Source: Bryobacterales bacterium
GTDB lineage: Bacteria; Acidobacteriota; Terriglobia; Bryobacterales; Bryobacteraceae
Assembly: GCA_016716385.1 (NCBI GenBank)
Contig: JADJWL010000021.1
Location: 1-50,539 of the forward strand
DNA: 50,539 nt
Reading direction: 5' to 3'
Every line of letters starts with the position of its first letter. Within the stretch, counting starts at the first letter, position 1. This document shows positions 10,049-17,228 of the stretch, one piece after another. The notes under the pieces were generated by a model that had not been told where the DNA came from, searched no databases, and saw nothing but the letters and a program-made list of their open reading frames with translations. The position numbers were made by a program, and so were the translations under genes.

Positions 10049-11338
10049 TTACCCGGCTGCGCCGGAGCCGCGCCGGACCCGCCGGGACTCCCGCACCTGG
10101 CGCGCCATCCCGGTCAAGCCTTCGCGCTCCAGCATCCGCCGCTCGCCGGGCGTGAGGCCGGCCAGCGGCGGCAAACCCTCGGCCGCGTACACAGCGTCCA
10201 GCGCCGGCACCGCGCGCGTGCCTTGTCCGGTGCCGTAGGCCGCCGGCCGCGGCGCGCCCTTCGCCAGGCCCCCTCGGCGCTTCTGCCCGGTCGCGCGGAT
10301 CCGCAGCCTGCTCATCTTGGCTTTGAGCGTCACCGGCTGGCCGTAGCGGTAGGGCTCGTTGTGGGTGAGCATGTGCCAGGCGATCATGACCAGTTTGCGC
10401 GCCACCGCCACCACCGCCACGTTGCGGTTCTTGCGCTGGGCCAGCCGCCGGAAGAACACGCCCAGCGGGCCGGGATGGTTGCCCAGATGCTGCGCCGCTT
10501 GCACCATCATCCAGCGCGCGTGCGCCCGGCCCTGCCGCGTGATCGGCCCGTGATAGCAGTGCTCGCCCGACTGCCGCGTCGAAGGCACCAAGCCCAGATA
10601 GGCCGCTGCCTGCTCCGGGGTGCGGAAGCGGGTGATGTCGCCGAGGGTGGCCAGCAGGGTTTCGGCCACCGCCACGTCGACGCCCGGCAGCGTCATCAGC
10701 AGTTTCACCGGCCCGCTGTGCCAGGCGTGCCGGGCCAGCCGCCGGTCGACCCATTCCAACTCGCCGGTGGCGGCGGCGAGCAGCCGCAGGTGGCAGTGCA
10801 GGGTTTCGCGGCCGTCGTCATCCAACTCCAGCCCGAGGAGCCAGCCGAGATTGGCGGCGCTGAACAGATCGCCCTTCGGCGCTTCGATCAACCGCTGGTG
10901 CAGCACGGCGTGGATGCGGTTTTTGAGGCGCGTGCGGTCGGCGGTGAGGTTGGCGCGTTGTGTGGTTTGATGGCGCAGGCTGCGGGTTTCCGCGTCGGGC
11001 CGCCAGACGCGCGGCAGAAAGTCGGCGCGCAACAGGTGCGCGAGCACGAGGGCATCCACCTTGTCGGTTTTGATTTTGGCCTGAGCGATGGCTTTGGTGC
11101 GCAGCGGGTTGGAAATCACGATGTCGCCCGCGAACGGTTCCAGCACGTCGACGACGGGCCAGGTGTTGAAGGTCGCTTCCACGGCGACCCGGTGATCGGG
11201 CGACAGGTGGCGCCGGGCGAAGGCTTGCAGCGCCGCGCGGGTGGTGGGGAAGCGGTCGCGGTGCAGGATGCGGCCGTCGTCGGCCAGAATGACGGCTTCC
11301 ACGGATTTCTTGTGCAGATCCAAACCAACGAATGGCAT
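10049..11338 (-). CDS. IS110-family DEDD transposase
   Basis: 430 residues, intact. The N-terminal DEDD (RuvC-like) domain shows GLDLHKK, VEATFNTW and KTDKVDALVLAHL. A coiled segment around RTRLKNRIHAVLHQ follows. The C-terminal transposase_20 domain shows LMTLPGVDVAVAETLLA and AAYLGLVPSTRQSGEH, with the catalytic Ser probably in STRQSG. The ATG at 11338 is preceded by AAGGAG at a good distance; a longer reading to 11461 has no such support. The C-terminal ~60 residues (Arg/Gly-rich) extend beyond the usual end of the family. In IS110 elements this recombinase works with a bridge RNA made from the element's own noncoding end. Confidence 0.9.
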   Translation of the reverse strand: MPFVGLDLHKKSVEAVILADDGRILHRDRFPTTRAALQAFARRHLSPDHRVAVEATFNTWPVVDVLEPFAGDIVISNPLRTKAIAQAKIKTDKVDALVLAHLLRADFLPRVWRPDAETRSLRHQTTQRANLTADRTRLKNRIHAVLHQRLIEAPKGDLFSAANLGWLLGLELDDDGRETLHCHLRLLAAATGELEWVDRRLARHAWHSGPVKLLMTLPGVDVAVAETLLATLGDITRFRTPEQAAAYLGLVPSTRQSGEHCYHGPITRQGRAHARWMMVQAAQHLGNHPGPLGVFFRRLAQRKNRNVAVVAVARKLVMIAWHMLTHNEPYRYGQPVTLKAKMSRLRIRATGQKRRGGLAKGAPRPAAYGTGQGTRAVPALDAVYAAEGLPPLAGLTPGERRMLEREGLTGMARQVRESRRVRRGSGAAG

Positions 11339-11713
11339 AATCGAATCACTCCTTCTGAGGAGAGCGGGCCGGATGGACCTGGCGCCTGGGATCCAACCTT
11401 CCGGAGGGTTCCGGAGGAACTGGCGACGGCAAGCCGGTGAAGAGAACGGGCAGAACGGCACCTACCTATGCGAGCTCAAAGCTCAACCGGGTGGACCGGA
11501 GGGGCGGCCACATACGACAGCGGGCTCGAAGCCCAAACCTATAACCGGCCGGCCCCGAGGTGTTCGGCCCAGCTCTCCTCGGCTGGTCAGGCAGTCTTCC
11601 CACCTCGTCCCACGCCCGGTGAGAGTAGTAGACCCCAAGTTGCGCGCGAACGCCAGCTTGGGAATGCCGGAACCCTTCGCGACCGCTTGGCTCTACGGGT
11701 CCATCATGCCAGG
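11339..11713 (-). ncRNA. Candidate bridge-RNA region of the IS110-family element
   Basis: This noncoding stretch of about 375 bases lies between the transposase start and the element end. That is the position in which IS110-group elements carry the bridge RNA that specifies target and donor. It contains small inverted repeats, for example GGGCT-CGA-AGCCC near 11522-11534, and a TACGAC (11513-11518) that also occurs at the insertion junction in the reconstructed target (GCTACGACGG). These matches are short and could be chance. The RNA itself is inferred from family knowledge, not shown by the sequence. Confidence 0.35.
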
Positions 11714-12460
11714 TACGACGGCCACCAGAGGCTGGTGCAGGTGCGCCGGTACGCGGGCGGGTTCGAGCGGCTGTGTGAGCGGGTGGACTTCTCCTACGAC
11801 ACCAATCCGTACGACGGCGGCTATACGGCGCATGGCTGGGGCCGGCGGACCGCGGCGCGCTGGGGCGGCGCGGGTTGCGTGGGCGGGATCACGTGGTATG
11901 AGATGTATTCATACACGCAGTCCGGGCGCATGACCAAGCGCCGGCTGCGGCTGGAGCTTTCGCCTTTCGTGATCCGCGACCTCGACACCACCGCCAGCTA
12001 CGACACGCAGGGCAGACTCACGACCGCGGCCTACCCGCTCACCGGCGAGCAGCATACCTACGAGTTCGACACGATGGGGCGTCCGCAGAAGCTGCGGGAC
12101 CAGTCGTGGACGTATCTCGTGTGGGACACGGCCTACGGGGCCGCAGACCAGATGCTGACGCTGGCCACGCCGCAGTGGACCGAAACCCGGCAATACAACG
12201 CGCGTTTGCAGTTGACGCGGATCCAGCAGGGGTCTGCGTTTCACCTGGAGTACCGGTATGCGGCGTCGGGCAACAACGGGCGGGTGACGCAGCAGAAGGA
12301 CTGGGTGTCTGTCGAGGAGATCAACTACTCGTACGACACGCGGCGCAGACTCACGATGACGGCGATGGCTGCCCAAGTGCACGGAGGCGAGCATGAGATC
12401 AGCTGGCCAACGCGGCCGGCAACCTGGTGAAGGTCGTCGAGCCGAACCCGGCGGGTCGGT
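11714..12460 (+). pseudogene. Rhs core remnant, right part (cassette D)
   Basis: Continues the frame interrupted by the IS110 element: YDGHQRLVQVRRYAGGFERL, a segment ending HGWGRRTAARWGG, then the GGITWYEMYSYTQSG core shared with cassettes A-C. It follows the common core to about 12310 (QQKDWVSVEEINYSYD), then diverges into TRRRLTMTAMAAQ and stops. A short separate piece from about 12412 reads LANAAGNLVKVVEPNPAG, another YD-type segment in a different frame. No tip remains. Because it reaches farther upstream than the others, it may be the remains of the original full-length gene. Confidence 0.75.
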
Positions 12461-12898
12461 CTACTCAGGCGGCAACGCCGTAGGGCCCACCAACGGGACA
12501 TTCACGCCTGTACAAGCTCTGATGAGGGCCTCGTCCTGGGTCGCGACGGGCAGGGCCAGCCGCATGGCGAGATCCAGATACGCGGCATCGTAGACGGTCA
12601 GACCATGACGCCGCGAGAGATCAAGAAGTGTTGGAAGTTTGAACAGATCCGGTGGTGGATGGATGTGGAACAGGAAGTTCCCAAGTTCCTGGAGAAACCG
12701 GCCCGCCTGCTCCTGGGTGATCCGTTGGCGGCGGACAGCCTGGTGTAGCGCGTTGCCGATTTCGAGAGGCCAAATGGCCGGGAAGTGCAGGGTGCTGCCT
12801 TCGGCGGCCCAGTCCAGGGCTTGGTCGGCAAGCGGTGAGAACTCGTCCTCAAAGCACCATGGCAGGCAGGCCGACACATCCAGGACGAAGGCCTGCAT
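12461..12898 (-). CDS. vapC: PIN-domain toxin, VapC-like
   Basis: 145 residues with the PIN ribonuclease fold pattern: an early acidic residue (FVLDVSACLPW, Asp7), Glu in PLEIGNALH, and the acidic pair in VYDAAYLDLAMR and ATQDEALI. VapC proteins cut RNA, often initiator tRNA or rRNA, and are held in check by the neighbouring antitoxin. Its start overlaps the antitoxin stop by one base (TGATG), typical of coupled toxin-antitoxin translation. It sits inside degraded rhs sequence, so it was probably inserted there. The 3' end runs into sequence that could also be rhs-derived, so the last ten residues are less sure. Confidence 0.8.
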   Translation of the reverse strand: MQAFVLDVSACLPWCFEDEFSPLADQALDWAAEGSTLHFPAIWPLEIGNALHQAVRRQRITQEQAGRFLQELGNFLFHIHPPPDLFKLPTLLDLSRRHGLTVYDAAYLDLAMRLALPVATQDEALIRACTGVNVPLVGPTALPPE

Positions 12899-13158
12899 CA
12901 GAAGCGGTGATCCAGATGGGCGTAATCGCGCCAGGACGTGCCTTGGCGATCGGCCCGGATGCCCTTGCGGAACGCACGGATGCGTCCGGCAGCGCGCTTG
13001 CAGCGCTCGCCGGAAGATGCGGCGACCTCAGCCGGGAGGATCAACGTTCTCCAAGCCTGAACGCACTTGAGGATCAATTCGTCGGCGGACGCGAAATGGC
13101 CCGAGCGAATCTCGTCCTCGACCAGACGTTGCGTGTCGGGCTTGACCTCGATGGCCAT
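12898..13158 (-). CDS. ParD/CopG-like antitoxin of the VapC-type toxin
   Basis: 86 residues, starting MAIEVKPDTQRLVEDEIRSG with FASADELILKCVQ. This is the ParD-like pattern (a short beta strand, then two helices) of a ribbon-helix-helix DNA-binding dimer. The C-terminal part (FRKGIRADRQGTSWRDY) would be the toxin-binding tail. It precedes and overlaps the PIN toxin by one base. Antitoxins of this kind usually repress their own promoter. ParD-type antitoxins paired with PIN toxins are known. Confidence 0.7.
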   Translation of the reverse strand: MAIEVKPDTQRLVEDEIRSGHFASADELILKCVQAWRTLILPAEVAASSGERCKRAAGRIRAFRKGIRADRQGTSWRDYAHLDHRF

Positions 13159-13195
13159 GTCTCTACGCTACGACGGTGCGCGGCAGCCGTCAACA

Positions 13196-13384
13196 GGGGG
13201 TTGCGTGGGCGGGATCACGTGGCATGAGATGTATTCATACACGCAGTCCGGGCGCATGACCAAGCGCCGGCTGCGGCTGGAGCTTTCGCAGTTTGTGATC
13301 CGCGACCTCGACACTACCGCCAGCTACGACACGCAGGGCAGGCTCACGACCGCGGCCTATCCGCTCACCGGCGAGCAGCATACC
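13196..13384 (+). pseudogene. Rhs core fragment (cassette E)
   Basis: About 190 bases of the common core, from GGGTTGCGTGGGCGGG to CTCACCGGCGAGCAGCATACC. It encodes GGITWHEMYSYTQSGRMTKR and then the DLDTTASYDTQGRLTTAAYP stretch. It resembles cassette D more than A-C, with LRLELSQFVIRDL where A-C have LRLEFSG. It is cut at both sides: on the left by the toxin-antitoxin segment, on the right by unrelated sequence leading to the tRNA gene. It cannot encode a product on its own and marks the right edge of the Rhs island. Confidence 0.8.
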
Positions 13385-13484
13385 TGTGGAGGGAGGGTTC
13401 TCCTTCTGCCCCAAGGAGGCGTCAGACCGGGGGAGAAGTTCCGTTCGGACGGCGATGATGCCGGCGGGTCGGCTGGAGAAATCC

Positions 13485-13561
13485 TGGTGGCGGCGCGCAG
13501 ACTCGAACTGCGGACCTAGGGATTATGAGACCCTCGCTCTAACCAACTGAGCTACGCCGCC
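13485..13561 (-). tRNA. tRNA-Met (anticodon CAU), CCA encoded
   Basis: Read on the minus strand, the acceptor stem GGCGGCG pairs with CGCCGCC. The D arm is GCTCAGTTGGTTAGAGC, the anticodon arm AGGGT-CTCATAA-TCCCT has anticodon CAT, and the T arm is CGCAG-TTCGAGT-CTGCG. Discriminator A and an encoded CCA complete it. The acceptor stem is fully paired, which fits an elongator tRNA better than an initiator. A CAU tRNA for Ile (lysidine-modified) cannot be excluded from sequence alone. It stands at the border between the Rhs island and conserved genes. Confidence 0.93.
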
Positions 13562-13573
13562 GACTCGCTCCTG

Positions 13574-13579
13574 ATTGTA
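13574..13579 (-). promoter_or_regulatory. Likely -10 element of the tRNA-Met promoter
   Basis: TACAAT on the minus strand, 12 bases upstream of the mature tRNA 5' end, is well placed for a short leader. The -35 region is not close to consensus. Confidence 0.4.
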
Positions 13580-13660
13580 GCAGAAACCGACGTTCCTCCG
13601 TTCCAGGACCAGGCAAAGTATGTAACACTGGGAGAACGCTCGGGGAGGAGCGGCGGTGGG

Positions 13661-14668
13661 ATGAAAATCACTGAAGTCTTGAGCGCCTGGAAGGGAATGC
13701 TTGCCGGTCGGTTGCCGTCTCTGTCGATCGAGGTGACGCGCGAGTGCCCTCTCCGCTGCCCTGGATGCTATGCCTACGACGACGGGCATCTCGGCGGCGG
13801 CGTGACCCTTCGGGAACTTAGAGATTTCAAAGGCGAAGCCCTCGTGAACGGCGTGCTCGAAGTGGTCGACCGCCTGCGTCCGCTCCATCTCTCCATCGTC
13901 GGCGGCGACCCGCTGGTCCGCTACCGCGAGATGGAAGCTCTGGTGCCGCAACTCCTGTCACGGGGCATCCACGTACAGGTGGTGACCAGTGCGTTCCGTG
14001 AGATCCCGAAGGATTGGATTGGGCGGGATCACCTCGGCGTGGTCGTCTCGATCGACGGCCTCCAGCCGGAACACGACGTGCGCCGAGCCCCTGCCACCTA
14101 CGACCGGATCCTCAAGAGCATCGCCGGCCACAGCATCATCATCCACAGCACGGTGACCGGGCAGATGATGCGGTCGCCCGGGCATCTCGACAAGTTTCTG
14201 GCGTTCTGGACGGCCCGCCCCGAGGTCCGCAAGGTTTGGTTCAGCCTGTTCACTCCGCAGATCGGGGACTCGATGGAAGAGATCCTGACGCCGGAGGAGC
14301 GGTCCCGAGCGGTGGACGAGTTTCTCGTCCTGCGCGAGAAGTACGCCAAGCTAGACATGCCGCCGCGGCTCATCCGGGAGTTTCGCCGGCCGCCGCAGTC
14401 GCCCGCCGACTGCGTCTTCTCGCAGTCGACGCACACAATTTCGGCCGATCTCCGGACGAAAGTGACGCCGTGCCAGTTCGGCGGCAACCCGGACTGCACC
14501 CAGTGCGGGTGTGTGGCGTCGATGGGTCTGGCCGCAATCGGCAGCTACAAGGTGTTCGGCCTCGTCCGCGCCGATTCGATCATGAAGGCGTCCATCAAGA
14601 TCGGCCAGATGTGGCGGCCGGAGGAGGAGCCGGAACCCGCGCCTTCTCCCTTGCGCGTCCTGCAGTAG
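13661..14668 (+). CDS. Radical SAM protein with Cys-rich C-terminus
   Basis: 335 residues. The radical SAM signature CPLRCPGC gives Cys29, Cys33 and Cys36, ligands of the 4Fe-4S cluster that cleaves S-adenosylmethionine. SIVGGDPLVR is the GGD/GGE-like motif of the partial TIM barrel. A second Cys group (251, 271, 279, 282, 284; PCQFGGNPDCTQCGC) could bind an auxiliary cluster. The substrate is not evident. The ATG at 13661 follows a purine-rich GGGGAGGAG. The downstream neighbour is an ECF sigma gene about 165 bases away with its own promoter-like site, so this is probably a single-gene unit. Confidence 0.85.
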   Translation: MKITEVLSAWKGMLAGRLPSLSIEVTRECPLRCPGCYAYDDGHLGGGVTLRELRDFKGEALVNGVLEVVDRLRPLHLSIVGGDPLVRYREMEALVPQLLSRGIHVQVVTSAFREIPKDWIGRDHLGVVVSIDGLQPEHDVRRAPATYDRILKSIAGHSIIIHSTVTGQMMRSPGHLDKFLAFWTARPEVRKVWFSLFTPQIGDSMEEILTPEERSRAVDEFLVLREKYAKLDMPPRLIREFRRPPQSPADCVFSQSTHTISADLRTKVTPCQFGGNPDCTQCGCVASMGLAAIGSYKVFGLVRADSIMKASIKIGQMWRPEEEPEPAPSPLRVLQ

Positions 14669-14799
14669 TCTGCCACAGCCACGGTAGGTTGGTCCCCCGC
14701 ACCGTCGACGACAGCGTGGCGGAGTCGAGCGCGCGGCTTCAGACTTCCCGCGCGGTTGCCTCGGCAACCCTGTCGCAAAAGCCGGCCCCTGAAGTGTCC

Positions 14800-14805
14800 T
14801 ATACT
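14800..14805 (+). promoter_or_regulatory. Promoter-like -10 (TATACT) before the ECF sigma gene
   Basis: TATACT lies 27 bases upstream of the ATG at 14833, with GTGTCC directly before it. No good -35 hexamer stands 16-18 bases upstream, so the call rests on the -10 alone. Confidence 0.35.
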
Positions 14806-14832
14806 TAGTGACCTCGATCATTTGAGTCCCAG

Positions 14833-15408
14833 ATGAGTTCCTGGTACCGCAACTCGGTGGGGATCAGCATCCTCCGGCGGGAGCGGGCAGACGAAGTGTG
14901 TGCATCCAAGGCCGAGCGGGAAGCGACTCGCTTGTTCGTCGCCCTCCGGGAGCCGGTGTATCTGTATCTGGCGCGCGTCCTGCGGGATGCAGCGGCGGCA
15001 GAGGACCTGACACAAGAAGCATTCCTGAGTCTTTACTCCACCCTGCATAAGGGCACCAGGGTGACGGATCCGCGCGCCTGGGTGTTCCGTGTGGCCCACA
15101 ATCTCGCGATCAATTGGCTCAGGAAAGTGAAGACACACGGCGAGGAGGGATTGGAGTCCGGCCGTCCGCTGACAGCCGAGTTGAGCGACCCGCGCCCCGA
15201 CGCAGAAGACATCGTGCTCCAGGATGAGAAGCACCGGAGGATTGAGTTCGCCATGAGGCGCCTGTCACAGCAGGAGCGCGAGTGCCTGGACCTCCGATTG
15301 GAAGGTCTTCGCTACCGGGAGATCGGTGAGGTGATGGGACTCTCGGGCTCGAGTGTCGCCACAGTTGTCGAACGAGCCATTGCGAAGCTGATCAGGGAGA
15401 CCCAGTGA
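14833..15408 (+). CDS. ECF-type RNA polymerase sigma factor
   Basis: 191 residues. Region 2 covers about residues 30-100 (LYLARVLRDAAAAEDLTQEA, then RAWVFRVAHNLAINWLRK) and region 4 about 135-188 (LSQQERECLDLRLEGLRYRE with the helix-turn-helix GEVMGLSGSSVATVVERA). It would direct RNA polymerase to a small regulon when released from the anti-sigma encoded one base downstream. The order sigma, anti-sigma, TonB-dependent receptor resembles cell-surface signalling or nutrient-uptake operons, but the receptor has a carboxypeptidase-regulatory N-domain and not the usual signalling (STN) domain. Confidence 0.9.
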   Translation: MSSWYRNSVGISILRRERADEVCASKAEREATRLFVALREPVYLYLARVLRDAAAAEDLTQEAFLSLYSTLHKGTRVTDPRAWVFRVAHNLAINWLRKVKTHGEEGLESGRPLTAELSDPRPDAEDIVLQDEKHRRIEFAMRRLSQQERECLDLRLEGLRYREIGEVMGLSGSSVATVVERAIAKLIRETQ

Positions 15409-15409
15409 C

Positions 15410-17188
15410 ATGAACCCCTTTAGGCGGCTGGGAGAGGACGCACATCCATCGAAGGAGCAGATGCTGCTCTTCCTCGACGGCGAGCTCAAGCCGGCGCGGG
15501 CGAGCGAAATTGGACGCCACCTGGAGCAGTGCTGGCAATGCCGCGCCTGGCGAGGCAGGCTGGAACGTGGAATCTCCGACTTGGTGGACTACCGCGATGC
15601 AGTCCGGCGGGCGATTCCGCCTTCACCTCCATCCGGATGGCGGACCTTCGATACGCGGCTCCGAATGGCTGCCGAGCCGCGTGGTTGGCACCTGTTCCGG
15701 AAAGGGTCGCTTCTCCCTGCGCCTGGCCTGCTCGGCGCCGCTCTCATCGTTCTCGGATTTGTCGCCGTCTGGGTGGGAATCCGGCCGGTTCAGACCGTTT
15801 CGGCCAAAGAGCTACTCGACCGCATCGAGTCAGCAGAGTCCGAAATGCTCGGCAATGTTGCATCCCCTGTGATCTATCAGAGGGTCCATGTGAGCCGGCG
15901 GTCCGAATCGTCGAAAACGCCTCGCGAGGCCACAATTGAAATATGGAATGAGACGGCAACTCAGAAGTCGCACAAGAACCGGCAGGACGTCGTCTGGGAC
16001 GAACTGGAGCAGGTATTGCGCGCCAATGACCTGCCGAGCCATCGACCCCTGGCGGCCTCCACGTTTGCCACGTGGCGTCGCCAGATCCGTGTGAGAGAAG
16101 AGGAAGTGACGGCGACGAAAGGGAGCCGCCGTGCGAACTCATTGACGTTGCGTACACTCGCGGAGGGGCCCTTCCGGGTGCATGCCATCAAAGCAGCAGC
16201 CCTCGAAGTGAACACAGGCTTGTGGCGCCCGGTCTCCCTTCGACTCGACGTCCAGGGCGAAGGCGAAACGGTACGCTATCAGATCCAGGAAGAAGCTCTC
16301 GACGTCGTTCCTGTCTCACGTGTCCCGACTGAAAGCCTTCGATCGTCTGAGCCGGAACCGCCGGTAGCACCGTCGGTGGAAACAGACAAGACGGAGACGG
16401 TGCGCCACTACAGGGAAAGTGGCGTCACGAGGGAAGTCGAACTGGCCGTCCACTACGTCCTTCACCGCATGGGACTCTGTCAGGGAGCGCCGGTCCGGGT
16501 GGACCGATCCGATTCGGCGATCTTCGTTCGCGGGCTCGTTGAGTCCGAGGTCGAGAAGCGGGCATTGGCATCCTCATTAGCCCTCCTCCCCAACGTCCGC
16601 TCCGAGGTTCTCACTGTGGAGGAAGCCACCGCGCGAGACGTCGATGAAGGATCCGCGCCGGAGACCGCGATGGTTCTCCGCAGTGCCAACCCGCCTCCAA
16701 TTCAGCGCCTACTGACACAGTACTTCGAGCAAAAGGCCCTGAAAGAGGAAGGAGAACCAGCCGCCACGATCCGGCGCTCGCTGGGTCTCGCGGATGCGAT
16801 GCTCTCTCATGCGTGGGCACTGCGTCGCCTGCCGCAGGTGACCGGCACGCAACGGGATGTGGATCTCCCAGACGAGGCCAGAGCCAGGCTCGGGGAGATG
16901 ATCGAGGATCACACCCGCGGGCTCCGGGATCTTGCCGACGAACTTATCGCCGTCATGGACCCGATCTTTGCGGTACTCCAGGTTGATCCGGCGGCAATCC
17001 AGGGCGGGCCGCCGGCGAACGAGGCCATGTTCAGCCGCACTGCATCGGTTCACGAGCTTGTGCAGCTTCTTTTCCTGACCGGTGAGGCTGACGACCAGAT
17101 CGTGGCTGACGCCGTCCGGAAACTTCGGTATGATCTCGATGTACTGCGAAGGCTGACCGGGAACGATTGGCCCAAGAGCACGCCCTGA
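15410..17188 (+). CDS. Zinc-finger anti-sigma factor with large C-terminal region
   Basis: 592 residues. The cytoplasmic N-terminus has an HxxxCxxC zinc-finger (HLEQCWQC: His37, Cys41, Cys44), the mark of anti-sigma factors binding ECF sigmas. One membrane helix lies at about 105-124 (LLGAALIVLGFVAVWVGI). The remaining ~465 residues should be outside the membrane, include a repeat-poor stretch like a MucB/RseB-type lipid sensor and a BON-like segment (VRGLVESEVEKRALASSLAL). These domain resemblances are tentative. It starts one base after the sigma stop. The length is several times that of usual anti-sigma proteins, so the external part is probably the sensor. Confidence 0.8.
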   Translation: MNPFRRLGEDAHPSKEQMLLFLDGELKPARASEIGRHLEQCWQCRAWRGRLERGISDLVDYRDAVRRAIPPSPPSGWRTFDTRLRMAAEPRGWHLFRKGSLLPAPGLLGAALIVLGFVAVWVGIRPVQTVSAKELLDRIESAESEMLGNVASPVIYQRVHVSRRSESSKTPREATIEIWNETATQKSHKNRQDVVWDELEQVLRANDLPSHRPLAASTFATWRRQIRVREEEVTATKGSRRANSLTLRTLAEGPFRVHAIKAAALEVNTGLWRPVSLRLDVQGEGETVRYQIQEEALDVVPVSRVPTESLRSSEPEPPVAPSVETDKTETVRHYRESGVTREVELAVHYVLHRMGLCQGAPVRVDRSDSAIFVRGLVESEVEKRALASSLALLPNVRSEVLTVEEATARDVDEGSAPETAMVLRSANPPPIQRLLTQYFEQKALKEEGEPAATIRRSLGLADAMLSHAWALRRLPQVTGTQRDVDLPDEARARLGEMIEDHTRGLRDLADELIAVMDPIFAVLQVDPAAIQGGPPANEAMFSRTASVHELVQLLFLTGEADDQIVADAVRKLRYDLDVLRRLTGNDWPKSTP

Positions 17189-17228
17189 CTGCCCTGCGCA
17201 GCGGCCGGCGAGGAGGACTGGGAAGTAC

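Larger units (their letters stand above)
9819..11713 (-). mobile_element. IS110-family element inside an rhs core
   Basis: The element is bounded by the two halves of one Rhs reading frame (...CAGTACAGCT on the left and ACGACGGCCACC on the right), so the ends are known to within a few bases. It encodes one DEDD-type transposase on the minus strand. There are no obvious terminal inverted repeats and no target duplication, as expected for IS110. About 375 bp lie upstream of the transposase and about 230 bp downstream. At 1.9 kb it is long for the family. Confidence 0.75.

Noticed and set aside
10223..11440. Long plus-strand reading frame opposite the IS110 transposase
   Set aside because: It mirrors the transposase codon bias on the other strand, is full of Arg/Gly/Gln runs, and matches no family; the minus-strand gene has all IS110 motifs and a ribosome site.
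13961..14808. 264-residue alternative frame over the radical SAM gene
   Set aside because: Arg/Pro/Ala-rich shadow with no motif; the radical SAM frame has the CxxxCxxC cluster and a ribosome site.
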